Below are positions 12,481-25,610 of a stretch of 64,000 nucleotides of DNA, one piece after another. A program made the translations under genes and the position numbers. The notes below the pieces were generated by a model that did no database searches, was not told the DNA's origin, and was given only the letters and a program-made list of their open reading frames with translations. Positions within the stretch are counted from its first letter, which is position 1, and each line of letters opens with the position of its first letter. The DNA is from Siphonodentalium dalli (taxonomy: Eukaryota > Mollusca > Scaphopoda > Gadilida > Siphonodentaliidae). The stretch covers positions 35,624,106 through 35,688,105 of the forward strand of contig CP136063.1 of assembly GCA_032622095.1 (NCBI GenBank), written 5' to 3'.

Positions 12481-12871
12481 CCCTTTACCCAACAAACCGG
12501 CCAAAAACGACCAAATAAAGCTGCAACAGCCTAAATTATCTTGGGTCTGTCTCAATAAAACCATACAAATATGGATATCATTGGAACCGGCTCATTGACC
12601 ACATTGTGATGGTTACAGTTATGCCCTGTGCCAATGCATTCTCTTATATATGCGAGTCGACCATAGGTCGCCTCGCATATATAAGAGAATGCATTGGCCT
12701 AAAAAAATCTTTTTAAAACATTTTTTACCATTTTTTCTTACATTCTTTAACAATTTTATAATTTTTAATGTGTTAAGCCAATGCATTCTCTTATGTATGC
12801 GAGGCGACATATGGTCGACTCGCATATATAAGAGAATGCATTGGCACAGGGCCCTTCTGTTGGGTAAAGGG
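12481..12871 (-). mobile_element. piggyBac-type MITE, copy 1 (391 bp)
   Basis: Flanked by TTAA at 12477-12480 and 12872-12875, with perfect terminal inverted repeats CCCTTTACCCAACA. TTAA duplication and CCC-starting ends are typical of piggyBac elements. It contains two near-perfect hairpins, 12630-12698 and 12777-12845, each built on CCAATGCATTCTCTTATATA. A second copy in opposite orientation is at 33020-33384. It has no transposase, so it is non-autonomous. Confidence 0.9.
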
Positions 12872-13030
12872 TTAACAGCAATACCCATCACCTATTATTA
12901 CGGTATCTTAAACATGATCCTCATGGACGTATTATTTTGGTGTGACGACCCACTAACACAATAAACTGGTATAATAACCGAATGGTACCGCAACTTCACC
13001 ACAGTGACCGTTTCGTTACCGGTGTGGATA

Positions 13031-13536
13031 CTGTACTGCCCTAAGTAAATGGCCCATCTAACTGGGGTGATACCCCAGTTTAACCGCGTTTCGTTTAATG
13101 TTAATCACAGTTATAAGATGCAGTTGAACCGTATTCCACAACTGGCTGTTTGTGCGGTTAAAACATACCATTCTCAGTTAAACTGGTATCGGTTGAAGCG
13201 GAGCAACCACGCACATGGTATACTATGTATTGTTGTGTCGTGTTTTAGTTACCATGACTGTTTGTCAAGTACACGGTCATACGTTACATGTACCATCCAC
13301 TGACAGATCCATCACTCAAGGCTAGTCTTTTTGCCATCACAATTCAAATACAGGAATGTCAGCATTTACGCGCTGTGTAGCAGCAGTCAAGTGACATAAC
13401 TACGGTTATCTAAACCGCAGTTAACTGAGGTGCCACTGCAGTTACTTACCCGTAACTGCGTTCCGGTTACGGTTTAACCGCAGTTTTAAACAGATTATAA
13501 CCCCAGTTAGTGGGTCATTTACTGAGGGCATCACAG
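13031..13536. mobile_element. TA-flanked inverted-repeat element (506 bp)
   Basis: The ends read CTGTACTGCCC and, inverted, CTGTGATGCCC, then share AGTAAATG and CCCA. Flanking dinucleotides are TA at 13029-13030 and 13537-13538, as in Tc1/mariner-type MITEs. The interior is rich in short ACCGCAGTT / ACCCCAGTT words. No transposase frame is present. Confidence 0.6.
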
Positions 13537-13616
13537 TACCTTATACTACCAGTAATACTGCGGTCATTACCAGGGTATCGCCCCATTTTTCAAGTCAATT
13601 ACTTTGATTATAGTGG

Positions 13617-14494
13617 CAGCGTTGGCTGATTTAAATCAAGCAATTTAAATCAAGATTTAAATCAATGATTTTTTTCAAAAAATTTAAAAAATCATTGATT
13701 TAAATCAAATTTTTTCAAATGATGATAAAAAGTAAAGAACTGCAATATCTAACAAGGTTTCTGTAAACCAAAACATAAGTATGATTAAACAATATACAAA
13801 TTGGATAATAGATATGAAATTCTACAGTAATTTTCAACCCTATATAAACTACATGCATACTGCATGGTACCGTATTTACTGTTCCGCTTTATAGCATTGT
13901 TCGTATTGTTTGTAACTACACTCAGATTCAGCACGCCTCACTATACACTGTTTAATTTTTGTTCCTCCTTTTCTTATTGCCGTACATGTAATACTAACCG
14001 AGTAGCTTTACCATATACTCTGCCATCTAACTACTCTAGTTGTCTAGTATGTCTTAAAGTCACTGGGAGCAAACGTGAATGATAATATATTCAGTTTTCA
14101 TCTAAAATTGACTAAATTTATTAGTAAAAGTTTAAGCACAGGTCTACTTTTCCAGATATCACAACATTGGAACACACATGGACCTAAGTGTATGCATAAC
14201 GAGCATGATCGCTATATCTGTACTACCATGATATTTGTGTGTTTCATTGGTATACAAAACATATTTAAAAATAATACAATCACATAATTCTGATTAATCC
14301 AGACTTGGATAATAATGAGCAACACCTTTCAGAACCTTCATTTATCAGAGAAATTGCACAATTACATATTTTCATATTAACAGTTAAAAAAATATATCAA
14401 ATAAATCGATTTAAATAAAAAAAATCTTGATTTAAATCCAATAAATCAATTCTTTTGATTTATTTAAAAAAAATCAAACAAATCACCAACCCTG
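13617..14494. mobile_element. Non-autonomous hAT element (878 bp)
   Basis: Terminal inverted repeats begin CAGCGTTGGCTGATTT on the left and CAGGGTTGGTGATTT on the right. The element is bounded by an exact 8 bp duplication TATAGTGG at 13609-13616 and 14495-14502. CAG-starting ends with 8 bp duplications are the hAT signature. Subterminal regions repeat GATTTAAATCAA. The interior has only short frames, so it cannot encode a transposase. Confidence 0.85.
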
Positions 14495-14502
14495 TATAGT
14501 GG

Positions 14503-15904
14503 TAACCTTACCGCGGTGTTTGATGTTACCACAGTTTAATGCCAGAGTATTACTGGGGTGATACCATGTTAGAGGTGGTCAATTACCGGTATGTAAGTAT
14601 ATGGTAGCTGTACATGTAACACAGTGACAACTGTTAGGAAGATGCTAAAGTACAGGCATATGATTAATACACTTAACATTTCTATCGAAAGTAAAATGTT
14701 CTTGATGGGACCTATGTGCAAGATAATTGCTCAGCATAGTGCAGTACATATAGCCCCTCCCAGGTTGGCCAGAATTGCTGGAAATATATTGTATTGCTAC
14801 ATTTAAGAGACTTCAAACTGAGTAAATTTGTGAAAATCTAATGAAATGTTTATCTTTCCTATCTTTGTGTGAGTTAATGTTCACAGTTTTGTACTATTGA
14901 TCTCTTTTGTGCTCTGAATTAGGGTAGGTGCATTTGCTTGGACACTGGACAGTGTTGTCTGAAGCTATAAATACTATTGCTTTCATGATTTCAGCTTGAC
15001 AAGTCATTGAATGCTCACACCAACAGGGCAACAAAACCAAATTCAACATTGTGTGGCTACTACGGGTAAAACAAAACAAAAACATTATGGTTGACATGGG
15101 GTGGGGATGTACCTGTAGTTGCATCAGTTACACTCTATGATTCATTTTGAGTTTCACTTTGTTGTGTAATTACATAAAAATGTTCATTAAAGATGCATAC
15201 TCCAATTGAGTGCCCCTCTCTTGGATTTAGGGGTTTAAAATATTTGATTCAAGTTGAGGAACTCATCTACATGTATCAAAGCTCAGAGTAAGAAGAGTTA
15301 TGACTTATTAGATATCAATTTTGACATTTATTATTTTTTACCTTCAAGACTTATTAGTCGCCCAGCTGAGCCAACGGTTTCAGACCACATTGCAGATGAA
15401 GACGGATAACTCTCAAATTAAGAGGCTTTGTGTTGATAATAAGGCCAAATTTCTTTGAACAACATGTTGATAAATGACACGTAGCCGGCATAATACTGGT
15501 AGTTGACAGCGGTTACTGGTTAGCATTATTTTTGGGCAATTAGTCGATTCTGATAACTGAAGCAGCATTATTTTTAAATGTTGTTGGAATCTGATTTAAT
15601 ATACATGTATATCTGTGGACCTTCGCTTTCGGTTATAATTAAGAAATAACAGTTACCAAATTTCCCCAATAATATTCTAATAGTATACAATAATGATCAT
15701 ATTTTGAATGCATTATTAACCGTAACAAAAAAGCTTTGTGTGAGCCGAGCGTTTGTTTTATATACAGCACGTAAATAGTGAGCGATAAGCAAAACACTCA
15801 AGACCATGGCGATTGTTTTGGTTGATGTACATGTACATGTACATGTAGCTATACTGGAATGTTGTAAACAACTTGGTTGCATTACTAAAAAAATATCAAT
15901 TAGT
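14503..15904. other. No gene recognised
   Basis: Continues the ACCGCGGT/ACCACAGT-rich host sequence for about 100 bp, then AT-rich DNA with no supported exon. A short ACATGTACATGT run lies near 15830. Confidence 0.4.
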
Positions 15905-17790
15905 GAGGGTGTTTTGGCACGGGATAAAAATTGTACCTTTGGTCGGATCATTATGAAATTTGTCATGGCTGTTGACATTGATATGTAGATAGGAACGATT
16001 TAATTGGCAAAAAAAAACATGGCCACCAGCGACCATCTTGGATTTCAAATTGCAATCCATTAGCACGGGATACAGGCCTAAGTGTTCATCTGATCATCAT
16101 GAAATATGTCGTGGATGTTAATATTGACATGTAGATGAAAACGAGTGATTTTGGGGTCATTCGGCAGTCATTCCCAGGATACGGGAGTGATTGATCTCGC
16201 ACCAGTATGCACTCGCAATTTTTAATTCACTGGTGCTAAAATTTTCACTTGTCCCTCTTGTCAAAATGCTCATGATCACTTTAATAGATGATTCAATATT
16301 AAACATTTTGAACGTATATTTAGAACCTTTCCCCCTCTCAGTTAAATTATGGGCATGTGAAAGTTTAACTGGACATTAATGTACGTCCATCCCAAAATTA
16401 CATTTGGTTGATAAAAATCCAACTTACGATTATATTATGGGCGCAATTACACCCGTCTTCTGAATTGCGAGTGCAAATAAGTGCTCTCGCTGTGTTTTAC
16501 GCATGGGAAGGGCTGATTCGGCCATAAACATGACCACTGGCAGCCATCTTGGATGTTACTCTTTGCGTGACTAAATCTTTTGGCACGGGCTACAAATCTT
16601 ACCTTTAGTTGGATAATTGTGAAATTGTCGTGGCTGTTGACATGTAGATGGGAACGATTCATTTGGCAAAACAAACATGGCCACCATCGGCAATCTTGGA
16701 TTTCAAAAATTAATCCATTAGCACGGGCTACAGGCTGGAGTGTTCGTCTGATCATCATGAAATATGTCGTGAATGTTAATATTGACATGTAGATCAGAAT
16801 GAGTTATTTTGGTGTCAATCAGCCATAAAACATGGCCGCTGGCAGCCATGTTGCATTTTACTCTTTGCATGACTAAATCCTTTGGCTCGGTCACAAGTTG
16901 TACCTTTGGTCGGATCATTATGAAATTTGTCATGGCTGTTGACATTGACATGTACCGGTAGATGGGAACGATTCATTTGGGGGAAAAATGGCCTCCAACG
17001 GTCATCTTGGATTTCAAAATTCAATCCATTAGCACGGGCTACAGGCTGGAGTGTTCGTCTGATTTTCATGAAATATGTCGAGCATGTTAACATTGACATG
17101 TAGATCAGAATGAGTGATTTTGGGGTCATTCGGCCATAAAGCATGGCTGCCAGCAGCAATGTTGCATTTTACTCTTTGCATGACTAAGTCCTTTGTCACG
17201 GGTTACAAGTTGTACCTTTGGCCATGGCTGTTGACATTGATATGTAGATGGGAACGAATAATTTTGGGTTCAATTGGCAAAAACACATGGCCACCAGCGC
17301 CATTTTGGGTTTAAAAATTCAATCCATTAGCTAGGGCTACAGGCCTGAGTGTTCTTCTCATCATCATGAAATTTGTCGTGGATGTTAATATTGACATGTA
17401 GGTTAGAATGAGTGATTTTGGGGTCATTCTGCCATAAAGCATGGCTGCGAGCAGCCATGTTGCATTTTACTCTTTGCATGACAAAATTCTTTGGCACGGG
17501 CTACAGGTCGTACCTTTGATCAGGTCATCATGAAATTTGACATGGCTGTTAATATTGACATGTCGATGGGAACGAGTCATTTTGGGGTCATTCAGCCATA
17601 AAACATGGCCGCTGGGAGCCATCTTGGATTTTACTCTTCACATTACTAATTTCTTTTGGTATTTGGCAAGTCGTACCTTTGGTCGGTTCATTGTGAAATT
17701 TGTCATGGCTCTTGACTTTGACATGTTAATGGGAACAAATCATTTTGGGGTCATTCGGCAAAAAACATGTAAATGTACCAACCACTTTAT
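15905..17790 (+). repeat. Dispersed ~155 bp repeat, long array
   Basis: About ten diverged units in one orientation. Each has CTTTGCATGACTAAAT, GGCACGGGCTACAGG, a GGTCGGATCATTATGAAATT block, TTGACATTGACATGTAGATG and CCATCTTGGATTT. About 16165-16500 is an interruption of unrelated sequence. Short frames in every direction are repeat artefacts. Confidence 0.85.
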
Positions 17791-17868
17791 TCATGAGAAT
17801 TATGCATTCTTGAACAAATAATCCATTAAATCTATACTTGTACACTATAGTAGCGTGATTGTAGACAG

Positions 17869-18060
17869 CGATGACCTGTTGGCCTGGTTGAATTTACTGC
17901 GGTATGATGGATCACATCCATCCTCAGGCTACTTTTGCCATTTAATGGCATTTTGTTTTCAATGTGCATGGGTAGATAGGCTTGAGACCCCACCACAGTT
18001 CAATTCACACCAGGTTCTCAGGTTCTGTTATTTTCTGATATTAGAACTTTAGTCATGTAT
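17869..18060 (+). repeat. Dispersed segment with unoccupied TTAA site
   Basis: Matches 50554-50615 joined to 50877-50980, sharing GATGGATCACATCCATCCTC, CTACTTTTGCCATTTAA and GCTTGAGACCC. Here the TTAA at 17942-17945 carries no insertion, whereas at 50616 the same site holds a 257 bp MITE. A further match, 19265-19330 with 51330-51380, shows the repeated segment is longer. Confidence 0.8.
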
Positions 18061-18127
18061 TTGGGCTGATCATAACTGGGATAATGCTGTTATCTATATC
18101 AAAGTTCTGTGTATATATCGTTTGATA

Positions 18128-19235
18128 AGGCCAAACAAAATAGTACCTTCGTTTCCGGTAACGGAGGGCAAAAAATTATAGCAGGGAGGGGGGTAAACCT
18201 CTTCTTTTTTTAACGCACAAGGTGGTAACCGCCCCTTAATGTATTGTAGATACAGATATACTATGTACTAATGCATATAGTCTATCTAGATATAATTTTG
18301 TAATGAACTTGCAAGGCACTTTATTTTATATTCTTTTATTTAAGGTTTTATTTATCATATGGCCTGGCAATAACAGGAGTCAGGGGTACATATCTCGATA
18401 TAGGAGTGACTGTCTTGTCTTCAATCTGTTGTCTTAGTGAAGCTTTCACTACACCACTACCTTCCCCACATTGGACACAAAAATATTAAGTCAATACCGG
18501 TACCTCTATAAAACTAATATAGACTTTATTCTAGTACATGTAGTTGAAATTATTATTTACAAATTATAGTCAGGACTATTATATATGATTGATTCTTGGT
18601 ATAATTTAGTACATGCATGTAGAATTAAGTAGTTATTCCAGGTTATTCCATCATAACATGTTGCGTTAAAGCATGAGTTACCTGTATGTGAACGATATTG
18701 AACTGCTAAAAAAATACCCTCCTTCCCACAAATCATCAATGTATCATGCAATTTTTCATACTAGGGTTACATGTATGCCTAACTATCAGAAAATTTACAA
18801 TAGAATTGATTGTTGATAATTGGTATGCAACAATCAATTGTCATATGTCCAAAGCTATTCAATTTGTATTAATCAACACCCCCAAACATATCAAATTGAG
18901 TTAATAAACATATTCCATACCCATCAGTCTGAAAGACTTTGGGTTTGAGTTGCCTATTTTCGAGGAATCATGTTTTTCGATGTTTGTTAGCCCAATATCC
19001 CTGATTTGGTGTGTTTTGTGAGTGCGATTTTGCAAGTTAATTTGGCTAATGACTCATTGAATTGAAACCAGCAACTTAAACTAATAGCAACTGGAAGAAT
19101 AAAGTCAAGTTGGGAGAATGAGGTTGGTAATTTTCAGACTGTAAATTGGAAACGTTGGAATTGTTTTTATTTTGCGAACGGGGGGGGGGGGGGGGGGTTA
19201 CCGGAAACAAAGGTATTTTTTATGCCTAAGGAAGA
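18128..19235. mobile_element. Element with TACCTT-GTTTCCGGTAAC inverted ends (~1.1 kb)
   Basis: The left end AAGGCCAAACAAAATAG is followed by TACCTTCGTTTCCGGTAAC. The right end is the reverse complement of an AGGC-like start followed by TACCTTTGTTTCCGGTAAC. A run of about 19 G abuts the right repeat. Similar ends occur at 43690 and 45540. No transposase frame or clear target duplication was found, so the superfamily is undetermined. Confidence 0.5.
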
Positions 19236-20338
19236 CTGAAAGAAGCATTTAAGTGCATGCATCACCCAACTCACAACCACGTAGTTCAACTTTGGTTTGT
19301 TAATTACGCTAGTGTATGGTCATATTACACCACATGAAGGTGTCTCGATTTCATACCTAACAACGTTAGTTGGAAATTTCACACCAATAACATGTTGAAA
19401 TTTGTCTTATACACATGTAGTACTTATGATTCCAATAATGTATTAGTGGGGAATGAAATGTCCCATCAGTTGGAACTGATTTTCCAACCTTAGGTGACGG
19501 GGGTGACAAAGTTCCAAAACTTAGAAAGCTTGTTTGCTGGTCCCTCGCCGTGGCCAGTCATAAAAAGGCTACTTAATTTAAGAAAACAATAGTTTCCTAC
19601 TTTCGGTCAAAATTTGGTGGAAAAGGCAGTTGCAAAGTTCCCAACCTCAGTGAGGGTGTCAGGTTGGAAATTTCCAACACTTGGAAACTTTGAGGCCAGT
19701 CTAGGTGCATAGGATTTTGCGATTTTCATGTTCAGATTTTAAAATTTTCGGCCCGGTGTATACTCGTTCCATGGTCATGTGAATTTGAACACAGACGACT
19801 AGATGTTAGTATATTTCCATGTTCAGATCTCAAAATGTCATCAAAACCACTGATTCATTCAGGATAGGCTACAATTAAAGGTGTGCAAGTGGCAAAATTG
19901 GTCTGGTTCAGGGAGTGCAGTTGGAAGTTGGCACCCTCACACGGAAATCCTCTAGCCACGACCATGGATACATCGTCACTTTTGGAATTCCATACTAGAA
20001 ACAAAACAAGTCTTTAGAATGAAATGTTTATTTCGAACCAACTGTTGAAAAATTTCGTACTTAAAATCAAATTTTATTTATAATATGGTAATCTATGGAA
20101 AGTTCCTAACAAAAGGGTTGATTCAATGAATATTTCCAACAGATGAAAGTATTGAAAAAACAGTTAACTGTTGCAAAATTCCAACCCAGTGGGTGCAAGT
20201 CTATGTCCAATTTCTATTTGTGAATTGATGCATTCGTTAATCTCACAAATTACGTGTCCGTATAGACATATTATATTTATGCGAGTACATAAATTGTTTC
20301 ATAATATTCATTGTAGTAATATAAAACCCATTCCCAAC
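19236..20338. other. No gene; recurrent GTTGGAAA / TTCCAAC words
   Basis: Scattered direct and inverted copies of TTGGAAATTTCCAA-like words occur between about 19365 and 20190. No array period or open frame with support was seen. Confidence 0.35.
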
Positions 20339-23300
20339 TGTACTACAGTGTGCATACTGTAACTGAGTTATAGTCAGGCTGTACTACAGTGTGCATACTG
20401 TAACTGAGTTATAGTCAGGCTGTACTACAGTGTGCATACTGTAACTGAGTTATAGTCAGGCTGTACTACAGTGTGCATACTGTAACTGAGTTATAGTCAG
20501 GCTGTACTACAGTGTGCATACTGTAACTGAGTTATAGTCAGGCTGTACTACAGTGTGCATACTGTAACTGAGTTATAGTCAGGCTGTACTACAGTGTGCA
20601 TACTGTAACTGAGTTATAGATAGGCTGTACTACAGTGTGCATACTGTAACTGAGTTATAGTCAGGCTGTACTACAGTGTGCATACTGTAACTGAGTTATA
20701 GTCAGGCTGTACTACAGTGTGCATACTGTAACTGAGTTATAGTCAGGCTGTACTACAGTGTGCATACTGTAACTGAGTTATAGTCAGGCTGTACTACAGT
20801 GTGCATACTGTAACTGAGTTATAGTCAGGCTGTACTACAGTGTGCATACTGTAACTGAGTTATAGATAGGCTGTACTACAGTGTGCATACTGTAACTGAG
20901 TTATAGATAGGCTGTACTACAGTGTGCATACTGTAACTGAGTTATAGTCAGGCTGTACTACAGTGTGCATACTGTAACTGAGTTATAGTCAGGCTGTACT
21001 ACAGTGTGCATACTGTAACTGAGTTATAGATAGGCTGTACTACAGTGTGCATACTGTAACTGAGTTATAGATAGGCTGTACTACAGTGTGCATACTGTAA
21101 CTGAGTTATAGTCAGGCTATGATGTACTACAGTGTGCATACTGTAACTGAGTTATAGTCAGGCTGTACTACAGTGTGCATACTGTAACTGAGTTATAGTC
21201 AGGCTATGATGTACTACAGTGTGCATACTGTAACTGAGTTATAGATAGGCTATGATGTACTACAGTGTGCATACTGTAACTGAGTTATAGTCAGGCTATG
21301 ATGTACTACAGTGTGCATACTGTAACTGAGTTATAGTCAGGCTATGATGTACTACAGTGTGCATACTGTAACTGAGTTATAGTCAGGCTATGATGTACTA
21401 CAGTGTGCATACTGTAACTGAGTTATAGTCAGGCTGTACTACAGTGTGCATACTGTGACTGAGTTATAGTCAGGCTGTACTACAGTGTGCATACTGTAAC
21501 TGAGTTATAGTCAGGCTATGATGTACTACAGTGTGCATACTGTAACTGAGTTATAGATAGGCTGTACTACAGTGTGCATACTGTAACTGAGTTATAGATA
21601 GGCTGTACTACAGTGTGCATACTGTAACTGAGTTATAGTCAGGCTGTACTACAGTGTGCATACTGTAACTGAGTTATAGTCAGGCTGTACTACAGTGTGC
21701 ATACTGTAACTGAGTTATAGATAGGCTGTACTACAGTGTGCATACTGTAACTGAGTTATAGATAGGCTGTACTACAGTGTGCATACTGTAACTGAGTTAT
21801 AGTCAGGCTATGATGTACTACAGTGTGCATACTGTAACTGAGTTATAGTCAGGCTATGATGTACTACAGTGTGCATACTGTAACTGAGTTATAGTCAGGC
21901 TATGATGTACTACAGTGTGCATACTGTAACTGAGTTATAGTCAGGCTGTACTACAGTGTGCATACTGTAACTGAGTTATAGTCAGGCTATGATGTACTAC
22001 AGTGTGCATACTGTAACTGAGTTATAGATAGGCTGTACTACAGTGTGCATACTGTAACTGAGTTATAGATAGGCTGTACTACAGTGTGCATACTGTAACT
22101 GAGTTATAGTCAGGCTGTACTACAGTGTGCATACTGTAACTGAGTTATAGATAGGCTGTACTACAGTGTGCATACTGTAACTGAGTTATAGATAGGCTGT
22201 ACTACAGTGTGCATACTGTAACTGAGTTATAGTCAGGCTATGATGTACTACAGTGTGCATACTGTAACTGAGTTATAGATAGGCTGTACTACAGTGTGCA
22301 TACTGTAACTGAGTTATAGATAGGCTGTACTACAGTGTGCATACTGTAACTGAGTTATAGTCAGGCTATGATGTACTACAGTGTGCATACTGTAACTGAG
22401 TTATAGTCAGGCTGTACTACAGTGTGCATACTGTAACTGAGTTATAGTCAGGCTATGATGTACTACAGTGTGCATACTGTAACTGAGTTATAGTCAGGCT
22501 ATGATGTACTACAGTGTGCATACTGTAACTGAGTTATAGTCAGGCTATGATGTACTACAGTGTGCATACTGTAACTGAGTTATAGTCAGGCTATGATGTA
22601 CTACAGTGTGCATACTGTAACTGAGTTATAGTCAGGCTGTACTACAGTGTGCATACTGTAACTGAGTTATAGTCAGGCTATGATGTACTACAGTGTGCAT
22701 ACTGTAACTGAGTTATAGTCAGGCTATGATGTACTACAGTGTGCATACTGTAACTGAGTTATAGTCAGGCTGTACTACAGTGTGCATACTGTAACTGAGT
22801 TATAGTCAGGCTATGATGTACTACAGTGTGCATACTGTAACTGAGTTATAGTCAGGCTATGATGTACTACAGTGTGCATACTGTAACTGAGTTATAGTCA
22901 GGCTATGATGTACTACAGTGTGCATACTGTAACTGAGTTATAGTCAGGCTGTACTACAGTGTGCATACTGTAACTGAGTTATAGTCAGGCTATGATGTAC
23001 TACAGTGTGCATACTGTAACTGAGTTATAGTCAGGCTATGATGTACTACAGTGTGCATACTGTAACTGAGTTATAGTCAGGCTGTACTACAGTGTGCATA
23101 CTGTAACTGAGTTATAGTCAGGCTATGATGTACTACAGTGTGCATACTGTAACTGAGTTATAGTCAGGCTATGATGTACTACAGTGTGCATACTGTAACT
23201 GAGTTATAGTCAGGCTGTACTACAGTGTGCATACTGTAACTGAGTTATAGTCAGGCTATGATGTACTACAGTGTGCATACTGTAACTGAGTTATAGTCAG

Positions 23301-23706
23301 GCTATGATGTACTACAGTGTGCATACTGTAACTGAGTTATAGTCAGGCTATGATGTACTACAGTGTGCATACTGTAACTGAGTTATAGTCAGGCTATGAT
23401 GTACTACAGTGTGCATACTGTAACTGAGTTATAGTCAGGCTGTACTACAGTGTGCATACTGTAACTGAGTTATAGTCAGGCTATGATGTACTACAGTGTG
23501 CATACTGTAACTGAGTTATAGTCAGGCTATGATGTACTACAGTGTGCATACTGTAACTGAGTTATAGTCAGGCTGTACTACAGTGTGCATACTGTAACTG
23601 AGTTATAGTCAGGCTATGATGTACTACAGTGTGCATACTGTAACTGAGTTATAGTCAGGCTATGATGTACTACAGTGTGCATACTGTAACTGAGTTATAG
23701 TCAGGC
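20339..23706. repeat. Satellite array, 41/46 bp monomers, ~75-80 copies
   Basis: The monomer core is TACTACAGTGTGCATACTG followed by TAACTGAGTTATAGTCAGGC. Three variants are visible: a 41 bp form, a 41 bp form with ATAGATAGG in place of ATAGTCAGG, and a 46 bp form with ATGAT inserted before GTACTAC. Copies are nearly identical. The 41 bp forms fill the first ~770 bp, the variants mix in the middle, and an ordered 41-46-46 pattern dominates from about 22600. CAGTGTGCATACTG is a 12-of-14 palindrome. It lies inside the inferred 17.4 kb intron. Confidence 0.97.
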
Positions 23707-24116
23707 AACATTCACTATTCTCACCCATGCTGATATGGAAATAAATAGCTGATTGGGGACCTTCAATGGGCAAATGCGCACAAAATGTGTTAATTAATTA
23801 GATTAAAGCGTGGGGTAAGCTACTCGCCTACAATATCAATATATGGACAATATCATGATTGGGGCTCGCGAAGGGGGTAATAGAATATAAATATTTCTTT
23901 TTTCAAAGTTTATATATTACACAATCAATTAACATGATCTGCTTCTTTCTGGTATCTGGTTTCTGACACCTTGAACCACCATAAGGCCAGAAATGTTCCA
24001 AGTAAGATAGACACATCGGCGATATTGGATATGCGGGAGAAACAACACCGTTTCGGGCATACGGTCCAATACCAACTCGGTGTCTATCTATAACATAATG
24101 TTTTGTGAATACTTAC

Positions 24117-24557
24117 CTAAGACTGACTGGATATCAGTCACAAGCAACACCAGAGAGAAGAATAGTTGACGAGTTCTCGAATCACCGATCATAATTAGTG
24201 TTTTCCCCCGGAACTGACTACATAATTTCTCCCGGGTGAATGTCGTTGGCTGACACCTCTTATCATGTGTTGCCCATCTCACTAACTCTCCGTGGATGTC
24301 ACTCGGTGCTTTCTTCCATTCACGTAGCTCGTCCAGTTGGCGTTTGCTGTATTTTCGCGCTTTCCAGCTTCCAATAAATACACTTTCGTCGAATTTCGGA
24401 CATTCTATGGCAACAGAACATACGTCATGAGGGGCGCATTTCTCCTCCATTATCCTTTCGTGTAGTACGTAATTGATAATGTTGGACATGTTTTCTATGC
24501 TGGTATAATTCATTGCCGTAATGTCGCATTTGGGTTTTGAATCTGAATGGTGGTTGT
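24117..24557 (-). CDS. SGNH/PC-esterase-like protein, exon with GDS motif
   Basis: An internal exon bounded by an acceptor (CCATTTTCAG before 24557) and a donor (GTAAGT after 24117). It encodes about 147 residues. Near the end it has RGK followed by a hydrophobic strand and GDSRTRQ. This matches block I of SGNH hydrolases as found in CAS1/PMR5/PC-esterase proteins, where the Ser is the nucleophile. A Cys-x-x-Phe...Trp region precedes it, as in that family. Both splice phases are 1. The partner Asp/His block is in the exon at 6688-6123. Upstream exons, including the start and any signal or membrane anchor, are not securely identified. The product is probably a Golgi or secreted esterase or O-acetyltransferase-like enzyme; this is inference from family. 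Confidence 0.65.
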
Positions 24558-24741
24558 CTGAAAATGGTAACAATAATAACTCTTTATTTCATACAAATGT
24601 ATGCATATATAATATATGTCAACCAATGTTTTCCGATTAGACATATTGTTGCTCATATATGGGAATAACCCCCTTAAACAACACGTACCAAAGAGAAAAA
24701 ACATCAACATTGAGCACGAATAAAACGTACACACTAAACTG

Positions 24742-25135
24742 GTCGCGTTACATTTAATACGATATGTCGCGCTACACTGTATCGGGTTACATTTAATACG
24801 ATAATTCGTGCTATACTGTATCGGATTACATTTAATACGATATTTCGTGTTACACTGTATCTGGTTGTTATAACACGATATTTCGTGCTACACTGTATCG
24901 GGTTACATTTAATTCGATATTTCGTGCTACACTGTATCGGGTTGTTATAACACGATATTTCGTGCTACACTGTATCGGGTTACATTTAATACGATATTTC
25001 GCACCACACTGTATCGGGTTGTTATAACACGATATTTCGTGCTACACTGTATCGGGTTGTTATAACACGATATTTCGTGCTACACTGCATCGGGTTGGTG
25101 TAACACGATACAATAGTCGGTATGACACGACAGAA
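24742..25135. repeat. Tandem repeat, ~38 bp unit, about ten copies
   Basis: Units read ACGATATTTCGTGCTACACTG then TATCGGGTT. They are joined by either a TACATTTAAT or a GTTATAACAC linker, giving about 39 and 38 bp forms. Confidence 0.9.
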
Positions 25136-25584
25136 TAGTCCGATTGCACAGAGTGTGCATTATCATTGCAAATAAAACTGTTATTAATGACAATGAACTA
25201 ACACTTTCATTGTATTAATAATTTGGCCAATCAGAATTGACTTACTTATCCGGGATCTTTCAACTTCGAACATGAAAATAATTCGCGCATGGTTTAAATG
25301 GCGGACTATTTGACTGTATTATTTGTGTTCTTGTTTTTGGATAATTAGATATATAAAAAACTATAAGCTTTGACGTTATATATATAACTCATTACGGTAT
25401 CTATATAATTCTGACCTATATATCAACTTTCGCCTCAGCTCGATGACGTTTTAGACTATTCAGAATTACGGTCTGTTATACTGGGTAATCATTCTGGCTA
25501 TTCAGTGTTATATTTAACTATATACGCGGTAACAATCATCATTTTTCAGTTTTACATTAAACTGTGTTACTGGGAAACATTTCA
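25136..25584. other. No gene recognised
   Basis: AT-rich interval between the ~38 bp array and the candidate exon. Nothing else was identified. Confidence 0.3.
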
Positions 25585-25610
25585 CTAAACTGAATTTAGT
25601 TCGGAATTAC

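Larger units (their letters stand above)
6689..24116 (-). other. Large intron of the SGNH/PC-esterase-like gene
   Basis: The donor GTAAGT follows 24117 and the acceptor TTTCAG precedes 6688. Both flanking exons are phase 1, so direct joining preserves the frame. Intermediate small exons cannot be excluded. The interval contains the Helitron triplication, three small DNA transposons, arrays of the ~155 bp unit and the 41/46 bp satellite. Confidence 0.5.

Noticed and set aside
12619-12964. Paired frames of ~90-104 residues in the MITE at 12481
   Set aside because: They arise from the hairpins, which translate similarly on both strands, and recur in the copy at 33020.
20339-23706. Resemblance of the evenly spaced repeats to a CRISPR array
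   Set aside because: Monomers are directly abutting with no unique spacers, and the context is an animal genome. It is a satellite.
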